Origin: Ruminococcus sp.
Lineage (GTDB): Bacteria > Bacillota > Clostridia > Oscillospirales > Ruminococcaceae
NCBI GenBank assembly: GCA_018376535.1
Contig: JAHABC010000016.1
Coordinates: 1 to 45,445, forward strand
DNA length: 45,445 bases
Direction of reading: 5' to 3'
The notes beneath the pieces were generated by a model. The model did no database searches, had not been told where the DNA came from, and saw only the letters and a list, made by a program, of their open reading frames with translations. Position numbers and translations under genes: made by a program. Shown here in pieces: positions 7,326 to 15,613 of the stretch; within the stretch, counting starts at the first letter, position 1, and every line of letters begins with the position of its first letter.

Positions 7326-7347
7326 AAATTCAAAGAGGTGTTTTTTT

Positions 7348-8031
7348 ATGACTAAAAGTATATTTATCACGGCGACAGGTACAGATGTAGGAAAAACTTA
7401 CATCACTGGATTGTTAGCTAAAAAGTTAAATGAAAATGGTTTCAATACTGGATATTATAAATCTGCTTTAAGTGGTGCTTACTATGATAGTAATAACAAT
7501 CTTATAGTTGGAGATGCTCAGCACGTTAAGGATACTGCTCACCTAGATGATACTATTGAAGAGATGGTATCTTATGTATATAAAAATGCAGTATCGCCAC
7601 ACTTAGCCACAAAGTTAGAGGGAAATCCTTTAGAACTAGAAAGAGTAAAATCAGATTTCAAAAAGATATCGCAAAAGCACGATTATATGCTAGTTGAGGG
7701 TAGTGGAGGAATAGTCTGTCCTATTAGATACGATGATACTAAAAAAATATTCTTAGAAGATATAATCAAGGCTTTAAACTTAGATACCATAGTTATCGCA
7801 GATGCGGGACTTGGTACTATAAACTATACCGTACTTACCATTAAGTACATGAATAGTATAGGAATTAAATCCAAAGGAATTATATTAAATCATTGGACTG
7901 GCTCTACTATGGAACTAGACAACGTAAAAATGATTGAAGATATTACTAAAGTTCCAGTAATAGCAACCGTAGAAGATGATTGCTCTAACATTCAAATAGA
8001 TTGCAATAGATTAATAAGTTTATTCAGTTAA
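7348..8031 (+). CDS. bioD: Dethiobiotin synthetase
   Basis: This 227-residue ATP-dependent carboxylase closes the ureido ring of biotin, turning 7,8-diaminopelargonate and CO2 into dethiobiotin. The N-terminal P-loop is GTDVGKT (residues 11-17), followed by the KSALSGA substrate segment and VEGSGGIVCP, all family hallmarks. The frame is open upstream to 7297 but that codon lies in the -35; ATG at 7348 has an AGAGGTG site and gives the usual MTKSIFITATGTDVG start. It is the first gene of the bioD-bioA operon. Confidence 0.96.
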   Translation: MTKSIFITATGTDVGKTYITGLLAKKLNENGFNTGYYKSALSGAYYDSNNNLIVGDAQHVKDTAHLDDTIEEMVSYVYKNAVSPHLATKLEGNPLELERVKSDFKKISQKHDYMLVEGSGGIVCPIRYDDTKKIFLEDIIKALNLDTIVIADAGLGTINYTVLTIKYMNSIGIKSKGIILNHWTGSTMELDNVKMIEDITKVPVIATVEDDCSNIQIDCNRLISLFS

Positions 8032-8043
8032 AGGAGTTTTTTT

Positions 8044-9390
8044 ATGAGTACTTGGCAAGAAAGAGATTTAGCTCACATATGGCACCCATGTTCACAAATG
8101 AAAGATTACGAAACCTTAAAACCTATAGTAATAGACCATGGAAAAGGCATATATCTATATGACATAGATGGAAATGAATATATAGATATAGTAAGTTCAT
8201 GGTGGTGTAATCTGTTAGGGCATTGTAACCCTACTATAAATGAGTGTGTTAAAAATCAAATTGATACCTTAGAACACGTCATATTTGCTAACTTCACGCA
8301 TAAACCAGCCATAGAGTTGACTGAACAGTTAATGAACGTCATTCCAAAAGGATTGAACAAGTTCAACTTTTCCGATAACGGTTCTGCTGCCGTTGAATGT
8401 TCTCTAAAGATGGCTTTTCAATACCACTATCAAACTGGACACCCTGAAAAGATTAAGTTCATGTGTCTTAGTGACGGATATCATGGCGAAACTATTGGAG
8501 CATTATCTGTAGGAACTCTTGACTTATACGCTAAGATATACAATCCAATGCTTATGGATACCATTAGAGTACAAGCCCCCGATTGCTATAGATGTCCATA
8601 TGGGAAAAATCGTGACGATTGCAACTGCGAATGTTTTGAACACGCTGAAAAATCTTTTGAGGAACACGCTCACGAAGTTTGTGCCATGATTGTAGAACCT
8701 CTACTACAAGGTAGTGCAGGTATGAGAATATATCCTGCATTATACTTAAAAAAACTTCGTAAACTATGTGATGATTACAACGTTATTCTAATAGCAGACG
8801 AAATTGCTACTGGATTTGGTCGTACTGGCAAGATGTTCGCTTTTGACCACGCTGAAGTATCACCTGATATAATGTGTATATCCAAAGGTTTAACTGGTGG
8901 ATATATGCCTATGGCTATAACTATAACTACTGATAAAATATATAATGCCTTCTACGATGACTATAATAAAGGTACTGCATTTATGCATTCGCATACATAT
9001 AGTGGAAATCCATTAGGTTGTGCTTGTGGATTAGCCGTCCAAAAGATTTTTAAAGAACAGAACATATTGCAAAACGCTCAAAAGAACGCTGAATATTTAC
9101 ATAGTGAACTATCTAAGCGTTTAGGAAATCATAAAAATGTAGGAGAAATACGTCATATAGGATTAATCAACGCCATAGAACTAGTACAAAACAAATCCAC
9201 TAAAGAGGAATTTCCAAGTAGTATAAGGTTAGGATATCAAATATATCAAAAGGCGTTAAAAAGAGGACTTTTGTTAAGACCTCTAGGAAATGTATTATAC
9301 TTCAACCCACCATTGATTATATCCCCTAACGAAATAGATATTGCTATCGATAGGTGTGCAAAATCTATTGAGGACGTTCTAGGAAGATAA
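8044..9390 (+). CDS. bioA: Adenosylmethionine-8-amino-7-oxononanoate aminotransferase
   Basis: This 448-residue PLP-dependent class III aminotransferase converts 7-keto-8-aminopelargonate to 7,8-diaminopelargonate using S-adenosylmethionine (lysine in some relatives). The protein opens with the DLAHIWHPCSQMKDYE segment typical of BioA, has SSWWCNLLGH near residue 50, IADEIATGFGRTGKMFA around 250-266, and the PLP lysine in ISKGLTGGYMPM (Lys281). A Cys-rich insert (CYRCPYGKNRDDCNCECF, residues 181-198) is a noted variant of many clostridial BioA proteins. It starts 12 bases after bioD with AAAGGAG, so the two are cotranscribed under the BirA-type operator. Confidence 0.96.
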   Translation: MSTWQERDLAHIWHPCSQMKDYETLKPIVIDHGKGIYLYDIDGNEYIDIVSSWWCNLLGHCNPTINECVKNQIDTLEHVIFANFTHKPAIELTEQLMNVIPKGLNKFNFSDNGSAAVECSLKMAFQYHYQTGHPEKIKFMCLSDGYHGETIGALSVGTLDLYAKIYNPMLMDTIRVQAPDCYRCPYGKNRDDCNCECFEHAEKSFEEHAHEVCAMIVEPLLQGSAGMRIYPALYLKKLRKLCDDYNVILIADEIATGFGRTGKMFAFDHAEVSPDIMCISKGLTGGYMPMAITITTDKIYNAFYDDYNKGTAFMHSHTYSGNPLGCACGLAVQKIFKEQNILQNAQKNAEYLHSELSKRLGNHKNVGEIRHIGLINAIELVQNKSTKEEFPSSIRLGYQIYQKALKRGLLLRPLGNVLYFNPPLIISPNEIDIAIDRCAKSIEDVLGR

Positions 9391-9409
9391 TATACCCATA
9401 ATAGTAAAA

Positions 9410-9444
9410 AAGATTTACAATCTTAGGATTGTAAGTCTTTTTTT
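9410..9444 (+). terminator. Terminator of bioD-bioA
   Basis: A 13-bp stem (AAGATTTACAATC with GATTGTAAGTCTT, one G-U) around TTAG is followed by seven T. Confidence 0.93.
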
Positions 9445-9478
9445 GTAATATTTTAGACATATGTAAAAGTATCTTAGA

Positions 9479-9507
9479 TTGACAAATCAAGCAAGTTGTT
9501 ATATAAT
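9479..9507 (+). promoter_or_regulatory. Promoter of the Nudix gene
   Basis: TTGACA, 17-base spacer, TATAAT, 65 bases before the start codon. Confidence 0.85.
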
Positions 9508-9571
9508 AAAACTAACAAATAGTGTACTAAATAGGTTTGAGCCAATTTAATTACGAAAGGCAATTTTTAAG

Positions 9572-9988
9572 ATGAAATATGAAAAGTCTTGTGGTGCAAT
9601 AGTCTATCGTAGATACCATGGAAACATTCAAATTCTTTTAATCAAGCATATCAATAGTGGGCATTGGTCTTTTCCAAAAGGTCACGTTGAGTTTGGAGAA
9701 ACAGAACCAGAAACTGCTATCCGTGAAATTATGGAGGAAACCAATATAGATGTAATAATAGATACTACTTTTAGAGAAACAGTATCTTACTCACCTAAAA
9801 AAGACACTTGTAAGATTGTGGTATACTTTCTAGCCAAGGCTAAAAACTTTTCTTACGTTCCACAATTAGATGAAGTTTCCGAAATTAAATGGGTGGATAT
9901 AGACTATGCTAAGCATATCCTTGTTTATGATAACGACAAATGTATTGTAACCAAAGCCAAAAAGGCTATAAAAGGTAGAATTTATTAA
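9572..9988 (+). CDS. Nudix hydrolase (Ap4A-type)
   Basis: This 138-residue protein has a Nudix box at residues 37-59: G-x5-E-x7-REIMEETNI, with Asn in place of the usual second Gly. The surrounding fold (CGAIVYRR at the start, HWSFPKGHVE before the box) is that of small bacterial diadenosine polyphosphate or nucleotide-diphosphate hydrolases. The exact substrate cannot be read from sequence. It has its own promoter and ends in a weak hairpin before the GH5 gene. Start ATG follows GAAAGG. Confidence 0.85.
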   Translation: MKYEKSCGAIVYRRYHGNIQILLIKHINSGHWSFPKGHVEFGETEPETAIREIMEETNIDVIIDTTFRETVSYSPKKDTCKIVVYFLAKAKNFSYVPQLDEVSEIKWVDIDYAKHILVYDNDKCIVTKAKKAIKGRIY

Positions 9989-10000
9989 TAACTTTACTAT

Positions 10001-10025
10001 GGCGAATACACTTCGCCTAATTTTT
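10001..10025 (+). terminator. Weak terminator or attenuator between Nudix and GH5 genes
   Basis: A 6-bp stem (GGCGAA with TTCGCC), 5-base loop, then TAATTTTT. No separate promoter is visible for the GH5 gene, so read-through from the Nudix promoter may supply it. Confidence 0.5.
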
Positions 10026-10041
10026 AATGAGGTGTTTTATT

Positions 10042-12189
10042 ATGTATAAAAAGATTATCACTTTTATGTTAGCAATATCTTTGTGTATGAGTTGCACGGC
10101 TTGTAGTAATAAAGATACAAACTCTACCAACGAAACCACTTCCAATAATTTAGATGATGCTGTAATATCTCAAAAAGAAACAGAAGATGACAGCCAACAA
10201 GATACCACTTCTGCTACTGAAGAAACTACTACCACTACTGAAGTTACTAAACATGAAAGTCCAATTGAAACCGTATCTTATGAAATGTACGGACAAGTTT
10301 CAGATATAAACGAAATTATGGACTACGATAAAAATAAGAATAAAAAGATATCCTTAAAAGATTTAGTTCCTAGTGGAGCAAAGATAAAATCTTTTAAGTT
10401 TGTATTTTACTCTAACGATGATACAAACATTGGTACTTATAAAGGTGGTTGTGGAATCTCTGTAAATGATGATTGCCCATCTGCTACTGATGATGGTTGG
10501 TATCAATCGGAAGATTTTGAAGCTACTGCTGATGGAACGTATCTTGAAGTAGATTGGAACGTTCCTAGTGATATTCAAGATTACATAAACACTAACGGAG
10601 ATGTTCAAATTGGTTATTGGTGGAGTGATACATCTAAATTAAAGTTAAGTGAAGTTATATGTTCATATAGTAATAGTGCAGAAATTCCATGCGATGAAAC
10701 TCAATCCAAGGATTACACTCAGACGCTAACATACTCCGATGATGATGCTAAGACTATGAAAGTTTCATTAAAAGATTTAGTATCTAAAGGAAACGTTCCA
10801 CAATACATAAGCGTAACCGTATGTAATTCCGATGCTACTAGTAGTGCTACTATGGGCAAGTTAGTAATGGGAATGGGTATATCTAAAAGTGAGGACTATT
10901 ATGAAAGTCCTAATATGGTGCAAATATCCAAAGATGGTTCAAATCAGACGTTTAGTTGGTTAATAGACGATAGTATTAAATCTAAAATAGATAGTTCTGG
11001 CGATTTAACTATAGGTTATTGGTGGGGTGAAATACCATCTATAAACGTGATAAAGGTTGAAGTAAAATCTGCTGTAGCAGATGGCTCTAAGGTTAGCGAC
11101 TCTAACGACAAAGACCAAAACAAAGATACTGGCAAAGAACCTATTGCAGAAGATACATCTACAATCAGTGGTGATATAAAAGATATAACATCTGCTCAAA
11201 TTGTAGAAGATATAAAAATAGGTTGGAACTTAGGAAACTCTCTTGATAGCTATGACAAGGACAACTCTAAGATAGTAGGCAGTGCTGAAACCTATTGGGG
11301 AAATCCACTAACTACCAAAGCTATGATTGATAAAGTTAAATCTGCTGGATTTAAAGCCGTTAGAATACCTATCTCTTGGACTAACCACATTGATGACAAT
11401 GACAATATAGACCAAGAATGGCTCAACAGAGTTAAAGAAGTAGTAAACTATGTTATCGATAATGATATGTACGCTATAATAAATGTACATCATGATGATT
11501 ATACTTGGTTCAATCCTACCTATGCCGACCAAGAGAAAGTATCCAAACGTCTAACAGATATATGGACTACTCTTAGTACAGAGTTCAAAGATTATGACCA
11601 ACATCTACTATTTGAGGGCATGAACGAACCTAGAGTTATCGGTGGTACTGATGAGTGGACTTGTGGTACTGAAGAAGAAAGAGATGTTATAAATCAACTT
11701 GCACAACAGTTTGTAGATACTGTTAGAAAATCTGGAGGTAACAACACTTACAGAACTTTAATAGTTACTACTCATGCTGCATCATTAGATGAAACATCTG
11801 TAAAGGCTTTAAAAGTTCCTAACGATGATAGAGTTATAGTATCGGTACACTACTACTCACCATACGATTTCGCAGGTAACGAAAGTGATGTGAACACTTG
11901 GGGTTCAGATGAGGACAAGGCTAACTTAGATAAGGGCTTTAAACTATTAAATGATACTTTTATATCCAAAGGTATTCCAGTAATAATAGGCGAATTTGGT
12001 GCAGTAGACAAGGACAATGATAGTACTAGGGCGACTTACTATCAATACTATGTGCAATCTGCGAAGAAGTACGGTATACCATGCTTTATTTGGGATAATG
12101 ATGATGACTTTAATCTACTAGATAGAACATCACTAACATGGTACAATAACAGTTTAGTAAACGCTCTTATGGACGGCGTTAATAATTAA
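10042..12189 (+). CDS. Lipid-anchored glycoside hydrolase family 5 (endoglucanase-like)
   Basis: This 715-residue secreted enzyme begins with a lipoprotein signal (SCTAC, lipidated Cys21) and an acidic Ser/Thr linker. Two related beta-rich modules follow at about 75-210 and 218-340; each ends in a GYWW segment. They look like carbohydrate-binding or X modules common in Ruminococcus enzymes, but I cannot name the family. The GH5 catalytic domain covers about 375-715: IGWNLGNSLD, FKAVRIPISW, INVHHDDYTW, the acid/base in MNEP (Glu529), VSVHYYSPYDF, and the nucleophile in IIGEFG (Glu651). A cellulase/beta-glucanase role is likely. There is no dockerin, so it is held on the membrane, not on a scaffoldin. 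The start was set by GAGGTG eight bases before ATG at 10042. Confidence 0.92.
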   Translation: MYKKIITFMLAISLCMSCTACSNKDTNSTNETTSNNLDDAVISQKETEDDSQQDTTSATEETTTTTEVTKHESPIETVSYEMYGQVSDINEIMDYDKNKNKKISLKDLVPSGAKIKSFKFVFYSNDDTNIGTYKGGCGISVNDDCPSATDDGWYQSEDFEATADGTYLEVDWNVPSDIQDYINTNGDVQIGYWWSDTSKLKLSEVICSYSNSAEIPCDETQSKDYTQTLTYSDDDAKTMKVSLKDLVSKGNVPQYISVTVCNSDATSSATMGKLVMGMGISKSEDYYESPNMVQISKDGSNQTFSWLIDDSIKSKIDSSGDLTIGYWWGEIPSINVIKVEVKSAVADGSKVSDSNDKDQNKDTGKEPIAEDTSTISGDIKDITSAQIVEDIKIGWNLGNSLDSYDKDNSKIVGSAETYWGNPLTTKAMIDKVKSAGFKAVRIPISWTNHIDDNDNIDQEWLNRVKEVVNYVIDNDMYAIINVHHDDYTWFNPTYADQEKVSKRLTDIWTTLSTEFKDYDQHLLFEGMNEPRVIGGTDEWTCGTEEERDVINQLAQQFVDTVRKSGGNNTYRTLIVTTHAASLDETSVKALKVPNDDRVIVSVHYYSPYDFAGNESDVNTWGSDEDKANLDKGFKLLNDTFISKGIPVIIGEFGAVDKDNDSTRATYYQYYVQSAKKYGIPCFIWDNDDDFNLLDRTSLTWYNNSLVNALMDGVNN

Positions 12190-12302
12190 TACTTATGTAT
12201 TTACTCTACTTTTTACGATACATAAAATCGTCAATATAACATATTTTATTAAGTTGAAAGGTTGTATTTTCGGCTAAAAGGTCTTAATATTTTTTAGATA
12301 TA

Positions 12303-12330
12303 TTGACTTTTATGACATATCTGTTATAAT
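12303..12330 (+). promoter_or_regulatory. Promoter of the sugar transferase gene
   Basis: TTGACT, 16-base spacer, TATAAT, about 50 bases before the start codon at 12383. Confidence 0.7.
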
Positions 12331-12382
12331 ATAGGAATGGTGTTATATATCGTTAGGAAATACAAAAGAAAGAGTTGAGTAA

Positions 12383-13738
12383 ATGAACAATAAAGAACAA
12401 TTTAAAAGAATTTTATCTTTTTTTACGTCTTTGATATTAATGAGTGTATTTGTAATAGCATTTGGTTATGTATGGTATGTGTTCTATAGAGGAATTACCG
12501 TAGATGGCATAGAAATATTAGACTATTATCGTAGAGGTCACTGGGTAGTTATAGGTATATACGCCATAATTATGATGCTTTTTATGAATATCTATGGAAG
12601 CTATAAGGTATGGTACTTAAAAACTGAAGATGCAATATATTCGCAAATAATATCTATAATATGTGCGAACGTAGTGGAATACTTTCAAATAAGCCTTATA
12701 GGTAAAGATTTCATGCCAGTATCTCCAATGGTGATGCTTACAGTATTCGATTTAGTATTTGCGTTTGCATGGACTTTTGGAATATCTGCATTATTTCGCA
12801 AACTGTATCCGCCTAGAAAAATGATTATGATATATGATGGTTCTAAAAACGCTCAAACGCTAGTAGAAAAAATGAGCCTTAGAAGTGATAAGTATATGAT
12901 TTGCAAAGCTATATGTGTATCTAATGGCTTGGATAAAATACTATACGAAATACAAAACTATGATAGTTTAATCATTTGTGATATAGACAACGAACTTAAA
13001 AGTAAACTAGTAAAGTATTGTTTTAAAAATCATAAACGAGCCTACATAACGCCATCTATTTCGGATATAATTATCCGAGGGGCTGACGATGTAACACTAT
13101 TTGATACTCCTCTAGTACTATGTAGAAACAATGGACTATCTTTTGAACAACGTTTTTTCAAGCGTGGTTTAGATATTTTAGTATCTGGAATAGCTTTAAT
13201 ACCATTATCTATAGTTATGTTAGGTTGTGCAATAGCCATCAAGTTAGAAGATGGTGGCAAAGTATTCTATAAGCAAGTTAGATTAACCAAAGATGGCAAA
13301 GAGTTTAAAATCTACAAGTTTAGAAGTATGATTGAAAACGCTGAGGCTAATGGACCTCAATTGGCTCAAGATAACGACAGTCGTATAACTAAGGTTGGAG
13401 CAGTATTAAGAAAGTATCGTCTTGATGAAATTCCACAACTTTTGAACATCTTAAAAGGCGATATGTCGATAATTGGTCCTAGACCTGAACGTCCTGAATT
13501 GACTGAAAAGTACGAAAAAACTATGCCAGAGTTCACCTACAGATTAAACGTTAAAGCTGGTCTAACAGGATACGCTCAAGTAACTGGTAAGTACGATACT
13601 ACTCCTTACGATAAACTTAAAATGGATTTAATGTATATTGAAAACTATTCATTATTATTAGACATTAAAATCTGTTTTATGACTTTAAAAATTATATTGT
13701 TCCCAGTTAAAACCAATTCGGAGGAACTTGGTGAATAA
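12383..13738 (+). CDS. Polyprenyl glycosylphosphotransferase (exopolysaccharide initiation)
   Basis: This 451-residue membrane enzyme is expected to transfer a sugar-1-phosphate from a nucleotide sugar to undecaprenyl phosphate, the first step in building a surface glycan. The N-terminal part has four to five membrane segments and a nucleotide-binding-like middle region (KMIMIYDGSKNAQ). The C-terminal catalytic part is the bacterial sugar transferase domain (PF02397 type): RGLDILVSGIALIPLS, GGKVFYKQVRLTKDGKEF, IYKFRSM, DSRITKVGAVLRKYRLDEIPQ, DMSIIGPRPERPE and VKAGLTGYAQVTGKY. The sugar used is unknown. It is followed after 84 bases by a coiled-coil methyltransferase gene that may act on the same glycan. 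ATG has only a modest GAAAGAG site. Confidence 0.9.
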   Translation: MNNKEQFKRILSFFTSLILMSVFVIAFGYVWYVFYRGITVDGIEILDYYRRGHWVVIGIYAIIMMLFMNIYGSYKVWYLKTEDAIYSQIISIICANVVEYFQISLIGKDFMPVSPMVMLTVFDLVFAFAWTFGISALFRKLYPPRKMIMIYDGSKNAQTLVEKMSLRSDKYMICKAICVSNGLDKILYEIQNYDSLIICDIDNELKSKLVKYCFKNHKRAYITPSISDIIIRGADDVTLFDTPLVLCRNNGLSFEQRFFKRGLDILVSGIALIPLSIVMLGCAIAIKLEDGGKVFYKQVRLTKDGKEFKIYKFRSMIENAEANGPQLAQDNDSRITKVGAVLRKYRLDEIPQLLNILKGDMSIIGPRPERPELTEKYEKTMPEFTYRLNVKAGLTGYAQVTGKYDTTPYDKLKMDLMYIENYSLLLDIKICFMTLKIILFPVKTNSEELGE

Positions 13739-13754
13739 TCAGTAACTTTTAGAC

Positions 13755-13779
13755 ATCTTGGTATAGCTAATACCAAGAT
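13755..13779 (+). other. Intergenic hairpin without T tract
   Basis: A perfect 10-bp stem (ATCTTGGTAT with ATACCAAGAT) and 5-base loop lies between the sugar transferase and methyltransferase genes. It is followed by TGCACTATT, not a T tract. It may be an mRNA processing or stability element or a weak terminator; its role is unknown. Confidence 0.5.
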
Positions 13780-13822
13780 TGCACTATTATATATAATTAA
13801 TTCTATAAGGGAGGTTTTTCCA

Positions 13823-15550
13823 TTGAAAGACAAGGATTTTATATCTAATGCAGAAAAAATAAGAGAGCTTAGCAAGGCTTATCCTAAAGATGACGGCAAA
13901 TCTAAAGGATTGTTTGGTGGCAAAAAAAAGACCGTAGATAAAATTAATGATTTTGGTACTAATCAAAATAGGTTCAATAGTAACGTTTGCAGAGCCTTAG
14001 AAGATACTAACTCTACTTTTGAAGAACTTTGTAACAAGATAAATACTCTTGAAACTAAATTAGCATCTGTAGTACAACAAAACGATGCTTTAAAATCTAG
14101 AATTAACGTTCTACAAAAAAATGATTTAATGGTTATAGATAGTTGTATTAAATCTTCTTTAGATAATACTAACCTAATAAATAACTACATTAGAAAGATT
14201 AATCCTAATTTAAGAAACAACGTAAATTATGATGGTAGAAAAGAAATATCTGTTACAACTTTAAGTGATGCTCTATCTTTTGCCAAGGGTAAAGATTTAA
14301 AAGATATAGACTTCAATTCTTGGAGTACATCTTATAAGAACACTTTAAGAACAGAACTTCATAACATATCACTTAAAGGAACTAAGAATATAATAACTGT
14401 AGTATGTAAGGGTGCTATAAAATCTTTAGATGATACAAGCGTTAAAAATCCTGCTTTTGATATATATAAGATATTAAAGAAATCCAGTATATACAATATA
14501 AAGTTTATATCTATTGAAGATATAGACCACCCTATCTTTGATGGTGATTTCATATGTGTACCATCTAAAAATACTGGAACTTACATATCAGTAATAGAGC
14601 CATCTGTATGTGTGTTTAGCGATTTGGATATATTAAAAGAAAATCCACAACTACTAACTCTAAAGAGCATTTTAAATATAACTACCAAAGATACTCTTGA
14701 AAATATCGACACTGACCTACTACAAGAACTATGTTACTTTAACGATTTAGAGTTACATAAATATCTAGTAAACTCTAAAGATACAAATGATATTCTTATT
14801 GAAAAAGGTCTACATAGTGCCACAATATACAATGAAAACTCAATAGTAGACTTTGTTGAAACTTTCCTAGAAAAGTCTACTATCAAGAATGTACTAACAT
14901 TAAAGGCTTGGAAAGAAACTCTACAAAAGAAAAATAAATCTTTAGTTTTAAGTAATGAAGATATTATTAAATATCATGAAAACCACGATTTTAATACTAA
15001 CACTTCAAAAATTTTCGACTTTATGGAACTCCAAAACGTCAGCCTAATACTAGAAGATAGGTTTGATAACAATAAAAATCTAAACATTTTAGATATATCT
15101 TGTGGAAACGGTAGAATTACTCAAGAATGTTTAGTATATGGCAAATGTACTTCCATAGATACAAACACTCAACTTATTAGTGATAGCGTTAAAAATGCAA
15201 ACGTATCTAAGTTAGACTATGTTACTCAAGATATAGACGGTACTTTCGATGCTATTACTTGCTTTAGATATATCCATCACTTTGATTACGCTACTAGAAA
15301 GATTATCTATAAAAAGATACTATCTAACCTAAAAAATTCTGGTATACTAATTATGGATATCCCAAGTACTATTTTTGAAAACTCTACTAAAAAAGATTGG
15401 CAAAATTGCGTACTATATCAAAAAACTTGGACTAAAGAAAGTCTTATTGAAGAACTAAAAGAAAATGGTTTTATGGCTAGATATATAATTCCTACTGGTG
15501 AAGATTTAAGCAATCCAACCACTTGGACTGTCGGTGCTTTAAGAATATAA
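13823..15550 (+). CDS. Coiled-coil class I SAM-dependent methyltransferase
   Basis: This 575-residue cytosolic protein has three visible parts. Residues 1-45 are charged and Gly/Lys-rich. A coiled coil covers about 60-105 (FEELCNKINTLETKLASVVQ). The C-terminal 180 residues form a Rossmann methyltransferase with motif I LDISCGNGRIT, acidic post-I segment CTSIDTNTQL, and ITCFRYIHHFDYATRKIIY. The middle region (residues 130-380) is Asn/Lys/Asp-rich and unassigned. Methyltransferases with N-terminal coiled coils next to sugar transferases often cap or modify surface glycans; that link is inference from position. The start is TTG with GGGAGG eight bases ahead. A terminator separates it from the next gene. 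Confidence 0.75.
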   Translation: MKDKDFISNAEKIRELSKAYPKDDGKSKGLFGGKKKTVDKINDFGTNQNRFNSNVCRALEDTNSTFEELCNKINTLETKLASVVQQNDALKSRINVLQKNDLMVIDSCIKSSLDNTNLINNYIRKINPNLRNNVNYDGRKEISVTTLSDALSFAKGKDLKDIDFNSWSTSYKNTLRTELHNISLKGTKNIITVVCKGAIKSLDDTSVKNPAFDIYKILKKSSIYNIKFISIEDIDHPIFDGDFICVPSKNTGTYISVIEPSVCVFSDLDILKENPQLLTLKSILNITTKDTLENIDTDLLQELCYFNDLELHKYLVNSKDTNDILIEKGLHSATIYNENSIVDFVETFLEKSTIKNVLTLKAWKETLQKKNKSLVLSNEDIIKYHENHDFNTNTSKIFDFMELQNVSLILEDRFDNNKNLNILDISCGNGRITQECLVYGKCTSIDTNTQLISDSVKNANVSKLDYVTQDIDGTFDAITCFRYIHHFDYATRKIIYKKILSNLKNSGILIMDIPSTIFENSTKKDWQNCVLYQKTWTKESLIEELKENGFMARYIIPTGEDLSNPTTWTVGALRI

Positions 15551-15562
15551 TCCAAAAGATTA

Positions 15563-15600
15563 GGCGTTATGGATTGCAAATATCCATAATGCCATTTTAT
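15563..15600 (+). terminator. Terminator of the methyltransferase gene
   Basis: A 12-bp stem (GGCGTTATGGAT with ATCCATAATGCC, one G-U) and 7-base loop is followed by ATTTTATT. Confidence 0.8.
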
Positions 15601-15613
15601 TAGGAGATTTTTT

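Noticed and set aside
7225..7347. Riboswitch in the bioD leader
   Set aside because: The leader is too short; the inverted repeat is upstream of and on the -35, so it is a DNA operator.
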